NCBI RefSeq assembly: GCF_000576555.1
Contig: NZ_CP007145.1
Span: 3,224,001-3,288,000, forward strand
Source: Hymenobacter swuensis DY53
GTDB lineage: Bacteria > Bacteroidota > Bacteroidia > Cytophagales > Hymenobacteraceae
Length of the DNA stretch: 64,000 nucleotides
Direction of reading: 5' to 3'
How positions within the stretch are numbered: position 1 is the stretch's first letter; each line of letters begins with the position of its first letter. Shown here one piece after another: positions 1 through 10,137 of the stretch. The notes under the pieces are model-generated. The model worked only from the letters and a program-made list of their open reading frames with translations, was not told the DNA's origin and searched no databases. The position numbers were made by a program, and so were the translations under genes.

Positions 1-2
1 CC

Positions 3-287
3 CAGCGCGACGCGGCCGGCAATTTCTACGAAGCCAACCACCTGGAAGGCGACGTGGACATGTACGCCGTGATGCGCGAGCTGGTGCACGCCATGCAGCA
101 GCGCCAGACCAGCCTGCCCATGCGCCCCGACCACGGCCACCAGATGCTCGACGACCTGCACAAACGCACCAATCCCGGCTACTCCGCCATCGGCCGCCTG
201 CGCGGCCTCGCCGAGCTGCGGGGCCTGGAAATGGGCATTGCACGCGGCATGGAAGATGCCTTGGCAAGTACGCGGCAGGTGCGCTGA
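3..287 (+). CDS. uxuA: Mannonate dehydratase, C-terminal part (cut by window edge)
   Basis: The reading frame is open from the window edge to a TGA at 285-287, giving about 94 residues. The segment [13 protein letters not shown] followed by [18 protein letters not shown] is the C-terminal signature of UxuA, which converts D-mannonate to 2-keto-3-deoxygluconate in hexuronate breakdown. The RPDH histidine lies near the metal site in this family. The start and the N-terminal three quarters are outside the window. It converges with the flavin monooxygenase gene, 47 bases apart. The hexuronate context to the left cannot be seen. The call is confident because the tail is highly conserved. Confidence 0.9.
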   Translation, partial: QRDAAGNFYEANHLEGDVDMYAVMRELVHAMQQRQTSLPMRPDHGHQMLDDLHKRTNPGYSAIGRLRGLAELRGLEMGIARGMEDALASTRQVR

Positions 288-334
288 TGGAGGGCATCAG
301 CGCACCCGTTAGCAAGCCGCTGCCGCTTTCTGAC

Positions 335-1354
335 TTAACGCAGCAGCGGGGCTACGCGGTGACCAATCAGCTCGGTAGCCTGCAGAATTTTCTCGTGCGG
401 CAGCACGGCTACATCCATCTGAAACGTCACGCGGGAGATGCCACCCAGCGCCTCGCTGTGGCGCAGAATCTTGGCGGCTACTTCCTCGGGGCTGCCCACC
501 AGCAGGGCGCCCAGCGGGCCGGCCTGCGCCTCTACATGCGCCCGCGTCGGGGCCATTCCGCCCCGCTCCCGGGCCCGTTGGCCGAAGGTCTGGATGTAGC
601 CGGGCGCGAAACCATTCAGCGCCTCTTCGGTGGTAGGGGCAACATAGCCCAGTGAGTGCAGACCTACTTTCAGCTGCTCGGGCGCGTGCCCGGCCCGGCG
701 GCCGGCCTCACGGTAGAGGTCCAGCAGGGGCCGGAAGCGGTGGGTTTCGCCCCCGATGATGGCCACCATCAGCGGCAGGCCCAGCGCCCCGGCCCGCACA
801 AACGACTCAGGTGTGCCGCCCACGCCCAGCCAGATGGGTAGTTGCGCCTGCGCCGGACGCGGGTACACGCCCTGTCCCGTGAGGGCGGGCCGGAACCGGC
901 CCTGCCACCGGATTTTCTCAGCGTCCCGAATGGCCAGCAGCAGCTCCAGCTTTTCGGCAAACAGCTCGTCGTAGTCATTGAGGCTGAAGCCGAATAGCGG
1001 GAAGGCTTCCGTAGACGAGCCACGGCCCACCACCATTTCGGCCCGGCCCTGCGAAATCAAATCCAGCGTGGCGAATTCCTGGAACACGCGCACCGGATCG
1101 GCAGCCGACAGCACCGTGACGGCACTGGTAAGACGAATGCGCGAGGTGCGCGCCGCTGCCGCTGCCAGAATTACGGCCGTGGCCGAATCGAGGTACTCGG
1201 CGCGGTGGTGTTCGCCAATGCCAAACACATCGAGGCCAACCTGGTCGGCGCGTTCAATCCGTTCGAGTAGCAGGCGCATGGCCTCCGTACCGCTCAGCAG
1301 GTCGCCGCCGTTTTGAAGTAGGTGGGAGGCAAAGCTATCAATTCCGACTTCCAT
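335..1354 (-). CDS. LLM-class flavin-dependent oxidoreductase (luciferase-like monooxygenase)
   Basis: A 339-residue protein beginning MEVGIDSFASHL, chosen over an upstream ATG at 1558 because the added 68 residues are basic, low-complexity and unlike the family. The pattern GIGEHHRAEYLDSATAVILA near the N-terminus and RIRLTSAVTVLSAADPVRV is typical of bacterial luciferase-like, FMNH2- or F420-dependent oxidoreductases with a TIM barrel. GRGSSTEAFPLFGF is the segment that usually contacts the flavin phosphate. Substrate is unknown; this subgroup is often annotated only as 'LLM class'. It is divergent from the helicase gene with a 283-base gap and shows no operon partner. Confidence 0.85.
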   Translation of the reverse strand: MEVGIDSFASHLLQNGGDLLSGTEAMRLLLERIERADQVGLDVFGIGEHHRAEYLDSATAVILAAAAARTSRIRLTSAVTVLSAADPVRVFQEFATLDLISQGRAEMVVGRGSSTEAFPLFGFSLNDYDELFAEKLELLLAIRDAEKIRWQGRFRPALTGQGVYPRPAQAQLPIWLGVGGTPESFVRAGALGLPLMVAIIGGETHRFRPLLDLYREAGRRAGHAPEQLKVGLHSLGYVAPTTEEALNGFAPGYIQTFGQRARERGGMAPTRAHVEAQAGPLGALLVGSPEEVAAKILRHSEALGGISRVTFQMDVAVLPHEKILQATELIGHRVAPLLR

Positions 1355-1637
1355 AAGATAAATCAGTAGGTGAAAAAAGGATTTCTGCCTGGCCCTCCGG
1401 AGAAAGCCGGGCATCTGAGCTTCAACCGGACAAAGCCGCCGCCGGTTGCCCCGTAGCCGGTAGTTGCGCCGATACGCCGCTTCGGCGCGATGATAACACC
1501 CTTTTTCAGGTCTTCCGCAGTCTGGTTTACCTGGCCGACCTCGCAGCGCGCTGCGCAACCGATAAAATATGCGTGATTCGTCGGCAGCCCGGAATTTGAT
1601 GGCACCTTTGTGGCCTGTTTTTCAGAATCAGCCCGTG

Positions 1638-3677
1638 ATGAACGCAACCGAGCAAGAAGAGAGAGAATATCTGGAGGAAATCAAGGAGAAGCTCACGCTG
1701 GCCGTGCGGCGCGTGGATGACGCCGTGAAGCAGTTTTCTAGTGAGCTGCGCCAGAAAAAGCAGTATATCCACGAGCACCAGTCGGGCATGGATGAGGCCG
1801 ACATGGTGGCCGCCGACCAGTCCATCAACCGCATGGCTCTCACGGGGGAAGGGGCCGTGGCCCGGAAGCGCCGCCTGCTCAAGCTGGTGCAGTCACCTTA
1901 CTTCGGCCGCCTCGATTTCGGCCCGAAGAACCAGGCCGTCGCGCCGGTGTACATCGGGGTGCATTCATTTTTTGATGAGCAGCAGCGTCAGAATCTGGTG
2001 TACGACTGGCGCGCGCCCATTTCCTCTTTGTTCTATGATTTCGAGCTGGGTGAGGCCTCCTACGCCACGCCGTCGGGCACCATTCATGGCCGCATTGAGC
2101 TGAAGCGGCAGTACAAAATCCGGGACGGCCGCCTGGAGTTTCTGCTCGACAGTGATGTGAACATTCACGACGACGTGCTGCAGCAGGAGCTGGCCAAGTC
2201 CTCCGACGATAAGATGAAGAACATCGTCGCCACCATCCAGCGCGACCAGAACGCGGTAATCCGCAATGAGGAGGCCACGGTGATGATAATTCAGGGCGTG
2301 GCCGGCTCGGGCAAAACATCCATTGCGTTGCACCGCATTGCGTTTCTGCTCTACCGCTACCGCGAAACCATTGCCGCCAAGGACATCCTCATCATCTCCC
2401 CCAACAAGGTCTTCGCCGACTACATTTCTAACGTGCTGCCCGAGCTGGGCGAAGAGCACCTGCCGGAAATGGGTATGGAGGAACTGGCCGCCGACTTGCT
2501 GGAAAACCGCTACCAGTTCCAGACGTTTTTCGACCAAGTAGCGGCCCTGCTGGAGCACCACAACGCAGCCTTTATTGAGCGTATCCGGTTCAAGTCGTCG
2601 TTTGAGTTTCTGAGCCAGCTGAACCAGTATTTGCTGCACATTGAGAATACCTACTTCACCGTGAAGGAATTGCGGGTGGGCCGCACCGTGGTGCCGGCCG
2701 CCTTCATCCAGCAGAAGTTCCGGACTTACCACCGGGTGCCCCTGCTGAAACGGTTTGCCTTGGTAGCCAACGACGTGCGGGCCTACGTGCGCGACGCCGC
2801 CGGCCGCAAGCTCACGGGCCAGGAGAAAGGCACGATTGGGGAAGCCCTACCCCGCATGTTCCGGCTGCATAATGTGGCGGATCTGTACCGGGACTTCTAC
2901 CGCTGGATTGGGCGGCCCGAGCTGCTGAAGTTCAACCAAGGCCAGCCCCTGGAATATGCCGACGTGTTTGCCCTGATTTACCTGCGCATCCGCCTGGAAG
3001 GCCTCCCCGGCTACGACCACGTCAAGCATTTGCTGATAGATGAAATGCAGGATTACACGCCCGTGCAGTACGCCGTGCTGTCGCGCCTGTTCCACTGCCG
3101 CAAAACCATTCTCGGCGACGTGAGTCAGACGGTAAACCCCTACAGCGCGTCGTCGGCCGAAACCATTGAGCGGGTGTTTCCGCAGGCCGATGTAGTGCGG
3201 CTTTACCGCAGCTACCGCTCCACCGTGGAAATTACCGCCTTTGCCCAGCGCATCACGCCTAATCCGAACATTATTCCGCTGGAACGGCACGGCCCCGAGC
3301 CCACGGTAACGCGCTGCACTACCCAACAGGAAGAACTGCAGGCCATCCGGCAGCTGCTGGCGGACTTCCCCGGCTCCGGCAATCAGTCGCTGGGCATCAT
3401 CTGCAAAACCCTCCAGCAAGCAGAGCAGGTGTACGAGGCATTACAAGCGCCCGGCGTGTATCTGCTTACCGATGAGTCGACCAAGTTCAAGGAAGGCGTT
3501 ATCATCACCACGGCGCATCTGGCCAAAGGCCTGGAGTTTGACGCCGTCATCGTGCCGTTTGCCTCCTCCCGCAACTACAAAACAGAGGTCGACCGGAGCA
3601 TGCTGTACGTGGCCTGCACCCGCGCCATGCACCAGCTCACGCTCACGTATTCCGGTGAGTCTACCGCCTTCATTTGA
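1638..3677 (+). CDS. HelD-like superfamily 1 (UvrD/Rep) helicase
   Basis: A 679-residue SF1 helicase. The start at MNATEQEEREYL is preferred over an ATG 23 codons upstream because the charged coiled-coil N-terminus (about residues 5-60) is the hallmark of HelD proteins. Walker A GVAGSGKTS lies near residue 220, motif II LLIDEMQDYTP near 468, motif V TAHLAKGLEFD near 622 and motif VI LYVACTRAM near 655. HelD proteins bind RNA polymerase and use ATP to recycle stalled complexes; the antiparallel N-terminal coil enters the secondary channel. That role is known for the family and inferred here. A generic UvrD-like DNA helicase is the alternative. It stands alone between divergent and convergent neighbours. 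Confidence 0.82.
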   Translation: MNATEQEEREYLEEIKEKLTLAVRRVDDAVKQFSSELRQKKQYIHEHQSGMDEADMVAADQSINRMALTGEGAVARKRRLLKLVQSPYFGRLDFGPKNQAVAPVYIGVHSFFDEQQRQNLVYDWRAPISSLFYDFELGEASYATPSGTIHGRIELKRQYKIRDGRLEFLLDSDVNIHDDVLQQELAKSSDDKMKNIVATIQRDQNAVIRNEEATVMIIQGVAGSGKTSIALHRIAFLLYRYRETIAAKDILIISPNKVFADYISNVLPELGEEHLPEMGMEELAADLLENRYQFQTFFDQVAALLEHHNAAFIERIRFKSSFEFLSQLNQYLLHIENTYFTVKELRVGRTVVPAAFIQQKFRTYHRVPLLKRFALVANDVRAYVRDAAGRKLTGQEKGTIGEALPRMFRLHNVADLYRDFYRWIGRPELLKFNQGQPLEYADVFALIYLRIRLEGLPGYDHVKHLLIDEMQDYTPVQYAVLSRLFHCRKTILGDVSQTVNPYSASSAETIERVFPQADVVRLYRSYRSTVEITAFAQRITPNPNIIPLERHGPEPTVTRCTTQQEELQAIRQLLADFPGSGNQSLGIICKTLQQAEQVYEALQAPGVYLLTDESTKFKEGVIITTAHLAKGLEFDAVIVPFASSRNYKTEVDRSMLYVACTRAMHQLTLTYSGESTAFI

Positions 3678-3711
3678 GCGTGATAAGTCCTGTCATTTCC
3701 TGCGTTGTGGG

Positions 3712-5130
3712 TTACGTAAGTAGCCGGGGCTTTTCCTGGTACACCTTCCAGAGGAACTCCCCAAAGAGCGTGTTGGCCCAGGCAAACCAGGCCCGCGTGA
3801 ACCTGCCGGCGTCGTCCTTGTGGAAGGATTCGTGCATGTAGCCGGTGCCGGCGTGGGTGGCGCGCAGGCTTTGCACGCAGGCCCGGATTTCGTCGTCATG
3901 CAGGCTGGTGAGGCCGCGTATGGCAATGGCAATGGGCCAGATCATGTCCTGCCCTACGTGGGGGCCTCCAATACCTTCCGCAGCCTGGCCTTTGAAGTAG
4001 AACGGGTTGTTTTCGGAGAGCAGAAACCGGCGCGTATTCTGGTAGATGGTGTCGGTAGCCGGCACCGCGCCCAGATACGGCAGGGCCAGCAGGCTGGGCA
4101 CGTTGGCATCATCCATCAGCACCTGGCTGCCGAAGCCATCTACCTCGTAGGCGTAGATTTTGCCGTGTTTCGGGTGGTCGACAACCGCGTACTGGCGTAG
4201 GGCGGCTTCCACTTCGTCGGCCAAAGCAGTGAGCTCCCGCGCCGTGGTGGCGTCCCGGGTTAGCTGGTTCAGCATCTCACTGGCCTGGCGCAGGCTGGTT
4301 ACGGCGAAAAAGTTACTGGGTACCAGGAAGGAATAGAGCGTAGCGTCGTCGCTGGGGCGGAAGGCCGAGCAGATCAGACCCACCGGACGCACGGGGTAAC
4401 CGTAGCCGTTCATGGGCTGGGTGTCGGTGGCGGTGGCGGTTTCGCGCTGGAACTTATAAGGCCCCAGGCTGGCTTTGCGCTGCTGCGTGCGGAAAGTTTG
4501 CAGCACCGCCTTCATGGCCTGCTGCCAGGCCGCATCGAACGGCGCGGTATCCCCAGTGGTTTTCCAGTAGTGGTAGGCCAGCCGGATGGGGTAGCAAAGC
4601 GAGTCGATTTCCCACTTCCGCTCGTGCACGCCGGGCTGCATGGCCGTCAGGTCCGACTTCCACTCCCCCACCCGCGTGTCGTCGCCGTAGAAAGCGTTGG
4701 CGTAGGGGTCTTTGAGGATGCAGCGCGTCTGCCGGTTAATGACGCCGGCCACCAGCTGCCGCAGCTCCGCATCCTTCCGGATAAACTGCAGGTAGGGCCA
4801 CACCTGCGCCGAACTGTCGCGCAGCCACATGGCGTCAATGTCGCCGGTAATAACGTATGTATCGGGCCGTCCCTCGCGCGTGGTGTAGGTAACGGTGGTA
4901 TCCAGGGTGCTGGGGAAACAGTTCTCAAACAGCCACCCCAGTTCCGCATTGGACACTTTCTGCTGAAACTCCCGGATGGCCGCCTCCACCGCGCGGCTCC
5001 GGAACCGCCGGATGGCCGCTACCGGGCGCACCACCGGAAAGCCGGGTGCCGCTGCCAGCAGCGCAGTAGGTTGCAGCAGCGCGCCACCGGAAAGCAGCGT
5101 CAGGCCCTGGAGGAAGTGTCGGCGGTTCAT
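3712..5130 (-). CDS. GH125 exo-alpha-1,6-mannosidase, exported
   Basis: A 472-residue protein. The chosen ATG gives MNRRHFLQGLTLLSGGALL, a twin-arginine-type signal; the ORF extends upstream only into the palindromic repeat at 5185. The blocks DAMWLRDSSAQVWPYL (about residue 105-120) and DPYANAFYGD are diagnostic of family GH125 (old DUF1237), which removes alpha-1,6-linked mannose from N-glycan cores without needing metal. Length fits the family. It is the last gene of the minus-strand glycan locus, 154 bases after the GH92 gene. Periplasmic or surface location is inferred from the signal peptide. Activity on plant or fungal mannans cannot be excluded. Confidence 0.9.
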   Translation of the reverse strand: MNRRHFLQGLTLLSGGALLQPTALLAAAPGFPVVRPVAAIRRFRSRAVEAAIREFQQKVSNAELGWLFENCFPSTLDTTVTYTTREGRPDTYVITGDIDAMWLRDSSAQVWPYLQFIRKDAELRQLVAGVINRQTRCILKDPYANAFYGDDTRVGEWKSDLTAMQPGVHERKWEIDSLCYPIRLAYHYWKTTGDTAPFDAAWQQAMKAVLQTFRTQQRKASLGPYKFQRETATATDTQPMNGYGYPVRPVGLICSAFRPSDDATLYSFLVPSNFFAVTSLRQASEMLNQLTRDATTARELTALADEVEAALRQYAVVDHPKHGKIYAYEVDGFGSQVLMDDANVPSLLALPYLGAVPATDTIYQNTRRFLLSENNPFYFKGQAAEGIGGPHVGQDMIWPIAIAIRGLTSLHDDEIRACVQSLRATHAGTGYMHESFHKDDAGRFTRAWFAWANTLFGEFLWKVYQEKPRLLT

Positions 5131-5184
5131 CGGGTAAGTGGAACTTGGTGAGGAGTATTTTTTGGAGTGGGAGGATACAAGAAC

Positions 5185-5212
5185 GTCATTCCTCGGCTCC
5201 GCTCGGAATGAC
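5185..5212. repeat. Dispersed palindromic repeat, copy 1
   Basis: The arms GTCATTCC and GGAATGAC enclose a short GC-rich centre (TCGGCTCCGCTC). Near-identical elements occur at 29941-29967 and 40501-40527. It sits in the spacer between the GH125 start and GH92 stop. Confidence 0.75.
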
Positions 5213-5284
5213 ATACCTCCTTCCGTGTCTACCAGGCAAGCTGCTTCGGGTGGCAGCTTCTGCGTGGCCGTGCTGGTGCCTTAC

Positions 5285-7585
5285 TTACAGTACCGATTTC
5301 GGCCGGTCGGCGGGGGCCACGCCCCAGCTGGCGCTGGGTCTGGGGCCCATTTCAAACGTGAGCTTACCGCCCTGTAGTAGCTGCTGGTGCGTGATGTAGG
5401 ACCTGGAGTAGGCCCGGCCGTTGAGCGTAACCGATTGAATGTATTTGTTGGCCGCGCTATTGTTTTTGGCTTCGATAGCCAGGGTTTTGCCGGCGGCCAG
5501 CTGAATAATCGCACGCTCCACGGCCGGGCTGCCGAACACGTACGCGCCATTGGCCGGGTTGAGCGGGTAGAAGCCCAAAGTGGAGAAAACGTGCCACGCC
5601 GACATCTGCCCGACATCCTCGTTACCGATGATACCATCGGGCTTAGTCGTGTAGAAATTATCGGTGATAAACCGGACTTTGTCGGCGGTTTTCCAGGGCT
5701 GGCCCACGTAGTTGTAGAGGTAGGTGATGTGGTGGCCGGGCTCGTTGCCGTGGGCATACATCCCTATCAGGCCCGAAATATCCGGGGACGCCTCCTCGCC
5801 CATGCTGCCCTTCACCAGAAACAAGGAATCCAGCTTCTGGCTGAACCGCTGTTCCCCTCCCAGCAAACCAATTAGCCCCTCCACGTCCTGGGGCACCAGC
5901 CAGGTGTACTGCCAGGCGTTGCCCTCCGTAAAGTCACTCTTCATGTGCACCGATTTGAAGGGGTCGAAGGGCGTACGCCACTCAGTTTGGGCCACGCGGC
6001 CACGCATGAAGCCGGCTTTCTTGTCGAAGTAGTTCCGGTAGTTGTTGGCCCGCTTGCTGAAGTAGGCGTAGTCCGCCGTTTTGCCCATTTTCCGGGCCAT
6101 CTGCGCAATGCACCAGTCGGCCAAGGCATATTCCAGGCCTTTCGATACGCTTTCCACTTCGCCGTTAGCCGGAATATAGCCCAGCCCCTTCACCGCTTTC
6201 AGCCCGAATTCGTCGCGCATGGCGGTGGCCTTTACGGCCTCGTAGGCCAGGGCCGCATCAAAGCCTTTGAAGCCTTTCAGGTAGGCATCAACCACTACGG
6301 GTACGGCGCTGTAGCCCACCATGCAGTTGGTTTCGTTGCCCATCAGATGCCACACGGGCAGTTTGCCCTGCTGCTGGTAAATGGCTAGCATGGAGTTCAC
6401 CATGTCATTGACGCGCTCAGGCTGCAGAATGGTGAACAGCGGGTGCGCCGCCCGGTAGGTGTCCCAGAGGGAGAAGGTGGTCAGGTTGGTGAAGCCGGGG
6501 TTGCGGTGTACCTGCTTGTCGGTGCCCCGGTAGTCACCGTTGTGGTCGTTGAAAACCGAGGGCGCAATCATGGTGTGGTAGAGGGCCGTGTAGAAGGTTT
6601 TCAGGCGGGTTTCATCGGCCTGCACCTGCACTTTCCGCAGCTCTTTGTTCCAGGCAGCGTCGGCCTGCTTCACTACCTTATCGAAGTTCCAGTGCGGAAT
6701 TTCGGCTCGGATATTCGCCAGCGCCCCCATGGTGCTTACGGGCGAAATCCCCACTTTCAGCTGCACTCTTTCGCCTGCCCGCGTGGCGAAAGTCAACACG
6801 CCTTTGATGCGGTTGCCGGTGGCGGCGGGCTTGGTGTTGCCCAGCGTATCGAGCACCTGCACGCTGCTGAAATTACGGATGGGTTTCGAGCAGACTGCCG
6901 CGAAGTACAGGCGCTGATCTACGGCCCAGCCCCTGGAGTTGCGGTACCCCACGAGGGTGCTGTCGTTGAGCTGCTCAATGTGGGTATCAGTAGCCAGATC
7001 CCAGCCGATGCCCTGCTGCAGATCGAACACCAGGTGCGCCGCGTCGGATTTTGGAAACGTGTACCGGTGGAAGCCGACCCGCTCGGTAGCGGTCAACTCG
7101 GCCCGGATGTCGTAGCGCTTCAGGCGCACGGCGTAGTAGCCGGGCCGGGCCTCTTCTTCCTTGTGCGAAAACGTCGAAATCAGACCCCGATCGGGGGTTT
7201 TCACCCGGCCTTCGGTTACGCGCACCGGCCCGGTGGTGGGCATCACCGTCACGTCGCCCAGGTCGCCGATGCCGGTACCGCTTAGGTGAGTGTGGGAAAA
7301 CCCGACGATGGTGGAGTCGGAATAGTGGTACCCGGAGCACCAGTCCCAACCCTCCGTAACGTTGACCGGCCCCAACTGCACGCCTCCGAATGGCACGTTG
7401 GCTCCCAGAAATACGTGCCCGTGAAACCCCGTGCCAATGTACGGGTCCACGTACCGGGTGAGGCTGGATTCGGGGGTTTTGGCGACTTTCTTCCGGTTGC
7501 TGGCATGAGGAGGGGCCATAGCCGTAGCGGCACCACAGATCAGGACAGTAGCGGCCAGGATAAATCGGTGGGCAATACGCTGCAT
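5285..7585 (-). CDS. GH92 alpha-mannosidase (alpha-1,2 type), exported
   Basis: A 766-residue enzyme of family GH92. The chosen ATG gives MQRIAHRFILAATVLICGAATA, a Sec signal peptide; upstream in-frame codons (to 7702) lack one. YVDPYIGTGFHGHVFLGANVPFGGVQLGP is the N-terminal family signature (residues about 42-70), and GNEPGHHITYLYNYVGQPW plus GNEDVGQMSAWHVF form the calcium-dependent catalytic region. GH92 enzymes are inverting, Ca2+-dependent exo-alpha-mannosidases widespread in Bacteroidota glycan loci; alpha-1,2 is the commonest linkage but alpha-1,3 and others exist, so linkage is inferred. It follows GH20 by 203 bases and precedes GH125, suggesting co-transcription. Confidence 0.92.
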   Translation of the reverse strand: MQRIAHRFILAATVLICGAATAMAPPHASNRKKVAKTPESSLTRYVDPYIGTGFHGHVFLGANVPFGGVQLGPVNVTEGWDWCSGYHYSDSTIVGFSHTHLSGTGIGDLGDVTVMPTTGPVRVTEGRVKTPDRGLISTFSHKEEEARPGYYAVRLKRYDIRAELTATERVGFHRYTFPKSDAAHLVFDLQQGIGWDLATDTHIEQLNDSTLVGYRNSRGWAVDQRLYFAAVCSKPIRNFSSVQVLDTLGNTKPAATGNRIKGVLTFATRAGERVQLKVGISPVSTMGALANIRAEIPHWNFDKVVKQADAAWNKELRKVQVQADETRLKTFYTALYHTMIAPSVFNDHNGDYRGTDKQVHRNPGFTNLTTFSLWDTYRAAHPLFTILQPERVNDMVNSMLAIYQQQGKLPVWHLMGNETNCMVGYSAVPVVVDAYLKGFKGFDAALAYEAVKATAMRDEFGLKAVKGLGYIPANGEVESVSKGLEYALADWCIAQMARKMGKTADYAYFSKRANNYRNYFDKKAGFMRGRVAQTEWRTPFDPFKSVHMKSDFTEGNAWQYTWLVPQDVEGLIGLLGGEQRFSQKLDSLFLVKGSMGEEASPDISGLIGMYAHGNEPGHHITYLYNYVGQPWKTADKVRFITDNFYTTKPDGIIGNEDVGQMSAWHVFSTLGFYPLNPANGAYVFGSPAVERAIIQLAAGKTLAIEAKNNSAANKYIQSVTLNGRAYSRSYITHQQLLQGGKLTFEMGPRPSASWGVAPADRPKSVL

Positions 7586-7788
7586 AGGGTGGGGCTTGAG
7601 CCAGTAAACAGAGCAGAAATGGGCTGGTTTGGCATGAAGATAAAGCCCGTCATGCAGTATCCCTGGGCGGGCATACTGGGCGGCCAGCTTCAGCGAGGCC
7701 ACCCAACGGCCAAACGGCCAGGACTACCAGCAGCGCAGTGTGTAGATGCTTCCTCATTCGAAAGAGCCCAGGGAAATAACGCAAGGCT

Positions 7789-10137
7789 TTACTGTACCAC
7801 AATTTCACCGGCAAACAGCCAGGTTTCGGGCTTGGAGGCTCCAACCGCCTGGGCGTTCCTGGCCGTGATTCTGATAAACCGGGCCATGGTTTTCTGCACG
7901 TCGGCCCGCACTTCGCTACTGGTAGGCTTAGCTTGCGTGGCCTGCGCCGGCACGGGGGCGGAGTACACCGTTCGGTAGGTTTTACCGTCCTCCGATACCG
8001 CTACTTCCACGTTCGTTGGCAGCAGAATTCCGGAACCGGCAGCCCGCAGAAAAGTGCTTGTAACTGTGTTGATTTCGGTGGCTTTCTGCAGATCCAGCGT
8101 GGCTACCAGATCGGTGCCGTAGAAGCCCAGCCACTGCCCGTCGGCATGGTTGGTGGAGCCTTTCTGTCCATCCACCAGCGTTACAGGTCCGGTGCCTTTG
8201 TAGCTTTTGTTGGGCTCGTTGGTCAGCGTCACGGGAGTGGCAAAGGCCTTGTGCATCATTACTTCCCGGGTCGTGACTTTGCCCATCAGCTTCCCCTTTT
8301 CGAAAGATGCGGCTTTGATGACAGCCGAACTCGATACGGGAAACGGCTGAGTGTACACCCGCGACACAGCAGTTGGGGTCGAGCCATCAAGCGTATACAT
8401 AATTTGCGGCCCCGCGGCGTCCGTTTGCAGGGTAACGAGGGTGGTGCGCCGGGCGGGGTCAAGGGCGAGCTGCTGCCGCACGTTGAAGGCGCTGCGGGAG
8501 TAGGTGGCACCCCAGGCTTCGTAGCGGCGGTACTGCTGCTGCATGCGCTGCTGAAAATCGGGCCAGCTCCGTTGCCGGGCCGGGGTCCAGAGCACCTCCG
8601 CCAGCGCCGACATGCGGGGAAACGCCATGTATTCCACCTGCTGCTCGGTGGGGATATACTCGGTCCAGATGTTGGCCTGCGCCCCCAGAATGTACTGCTG
8701 CTCGGCAGCGGTCAGCTCTTTGGGCGTGGGCTCGAAGGAGTATACCTTCGAGAGGGGCAGGTAGCCGCCAAACGACAACGGCTCCAGACTAGCCTCGCCC
8801 TGGGCATGGTCGAAGTAGGCGTGCGAGCCAGGGGTCATGACCACGTTGTGCTGCTGCCGGGCAGCCATGGTGCCGCCTTCCATCCCGCGCCACGACATCA
8901 CGGCCGCGTTAGGTGCCAGGCCGCCTTCCAGAATTTCATCCCAGCCGATAATGCTCTTGCCCCGGGAGTTCACAAACTTCTCTATGCGCTGCACGAAGTA
9001 GCTTTGCAGCTCGTGCTCGTCCCTGAGGTTTTCCGCCTTCATGCGGGCCTGGCATTTGGGGCATTCGTGCCAGCGGGTCTTGGGTGCTTCGTCGCCCCCG
9101 ATGTGCACGATGTTGCCCGGAAACAGAGGCATCACCTCCGTCAGCACGTCCTGCAAAAACGTAAACGTCTGCTCATTGCCGGCACAGAAAATATCGTCGA
9201 ACACGCCCCAGAGCCGCTCCACCTTGAAGGGCCCGCCCGTGCACGACAGCTCCGGGTAGGCGGCCAGCGCGGCTACGGCGTGGCCGGGCATCTCAATTTC
9301 CGGCACCACCGTGATGTAGCGGTCCTGGGCATACTGCACCACCTCCTTAATCTGCTCCTGGGTGTAGAAGCCGCCGTAGCGGATGTTATCGAACTGGTGG
9401 GGCTGGTCGGTGTAATGCCCGATGAGCGTACCGTCGCGCCACCCGCCCACGGAGGTCAGCCTAGGGTATTTTTTGATTTCGATGCGCCAGCCCTGGTCAT
9501 CGGTGAGGTGCCAGTGGAAAGTGTTCATCTTGTGCCGGGCCAGGTAGTCGATGTACCTTTTGACGAACTCCACCGGGAAGAAGTGGCGGCTTACATCCAG
9601 GTGCATGCCGCGCCACTGGTACCGGGGTTTGTCTACCACCTCCAGTGCCGGCAGGCGCACGGCCATAGCTGAGCGTTGCGTGGGCAGCAGTTGCCTGATG
9701 GTTTGCAGGCCCAGAAACACGCCCTGCGGTTTGCCGGCCGCCAGCACTACCTGCGTAGGCTGCACGCTGAGCATATATCCCTCGGTACCCAGGCTATCGA
9801 GCGGTTGTCGCAACATCAGGAAAATACTGCCGGGGCCCGGCCTGCCCGATGGTGCCGTCACTACCGGCAGCTGCACGCCGGCGGCGCGCTGCAGGTCCTG
9901 GCTCAGCACCTCCCCGATGCGGCGCAGTTCCTCATTTTTGGGGTCGACGTAAATTTTGGTGGCCGGCGTAACCGCAAAGCTGCCGCTACCGGCCGTAAGG
10001 CGCACCGGCTGCGGAATGATGGATAGGGCACTACGGTTTACGCTGGCCGGCTGGGCAGAAGCCGGTGCCCCGGCCAGTCCAATACCGCCGCCCAGACCCA
10101 GCAGCACCGCCAATGACACCCGGATTTTCTTTTTCAC
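7789..10137 (-). CDS. GH20 beta-N-acetylhexosaminidase, exported, GTG start
   Basis: A GTG at 10137 gives 782 residues beginning MKKKIRVSLAVLLGLGGG and ending in an Ala-x-Ala-type cleavage site, a textbook signal peptide; the upstream ATG at 10236 would bury that signal 33 residues in. The order is GH20 N-terminal domain (about 30-165), TIM barrel (about 170-510) with the catalytic pair in HIGGDEAPKTRW, a chitobiase-like C-terminal domain (LDGSTPTAVSRVY) and a discoidin-like end. It removes terminal beta-GlcNAc or GalNAc by substrate-assisted catalysis. Its place between aspartylglucosaminidase/CutC and two mannosidases fits stepwise N-glycan removal. Confidence 0.92.
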   Translation of the reverse strand: MKKKIRVSLAVLLGLGGGIGLAGAPASAQPASVNRSALSIIPQPVRLTAGSGSFAVTPATKIYVDPKNEELRRIGEVLSQDLQRAAGVQLPVVTAPSGRPGPGSIFLMLRQPLDSLGTEGYMLSVQPTQVVLAAGKPQGVFLGLQTIRQLLPTQRSAMAVRLPALEVVDKPRYQWRGMHLDVSRHFFPVEFVKRYIDYLARHKMNTFHWHLTDDQGWRIEIKKYPRLTSVGGWRDGTLIGHYTDQPHQFDNIRYGGFYTQEQIKEVVQYAQDRYITVVPEIEMPGHAVAALAAYPELSCTGGPFKVERLWGVFDDIFCAGNEQTFTFLQDVLTEVMPLFPGNIVHIGGDEAPKTRWHECPKCQARMKAENLRDEHELQSYFVQRIEKFVNSRGKSIIGWDEILEGGLAPNAAVMSWRGMEGGTMAARQQHNVVMTPGSHAYFDHAQGEASLEPLSFGGYLPLSKVYSFEPTPKELTAAEQQYILGAQANIWTEYIPTEQQVEYMAFPRMSALAEVLWTPARQRSWPDFQQRMQQQYRRYEAWGATYSRSAFNVRQQLALDPARRTTLVTLQTDAAGPQIMYTLDGSTPTAVSRVYTQPFPVSSSAVIKAASFEKGKLMGKVTTREVMMHKAFATPVTLTNEPNKSYKGTGPVTLVDGQKGSTNHADGQWLGFYGTDLVATLDLQKATEINTVTSTFLRAAGSGILLPTNVEVAVSEDGKTYRTVYSAPVPAQATQAKPTSSEVRADVQKTMARFIRITARNAQAVGASKPETWLFAGEIVVQ

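Noticed and set aside
7933..9672. 579-codon open frame antisense to the GH20 gene
   Set aside because: It lies wholly opposite a convincing GH20 enzyme, and is His/Arg/Gly-rich shadow sequence.
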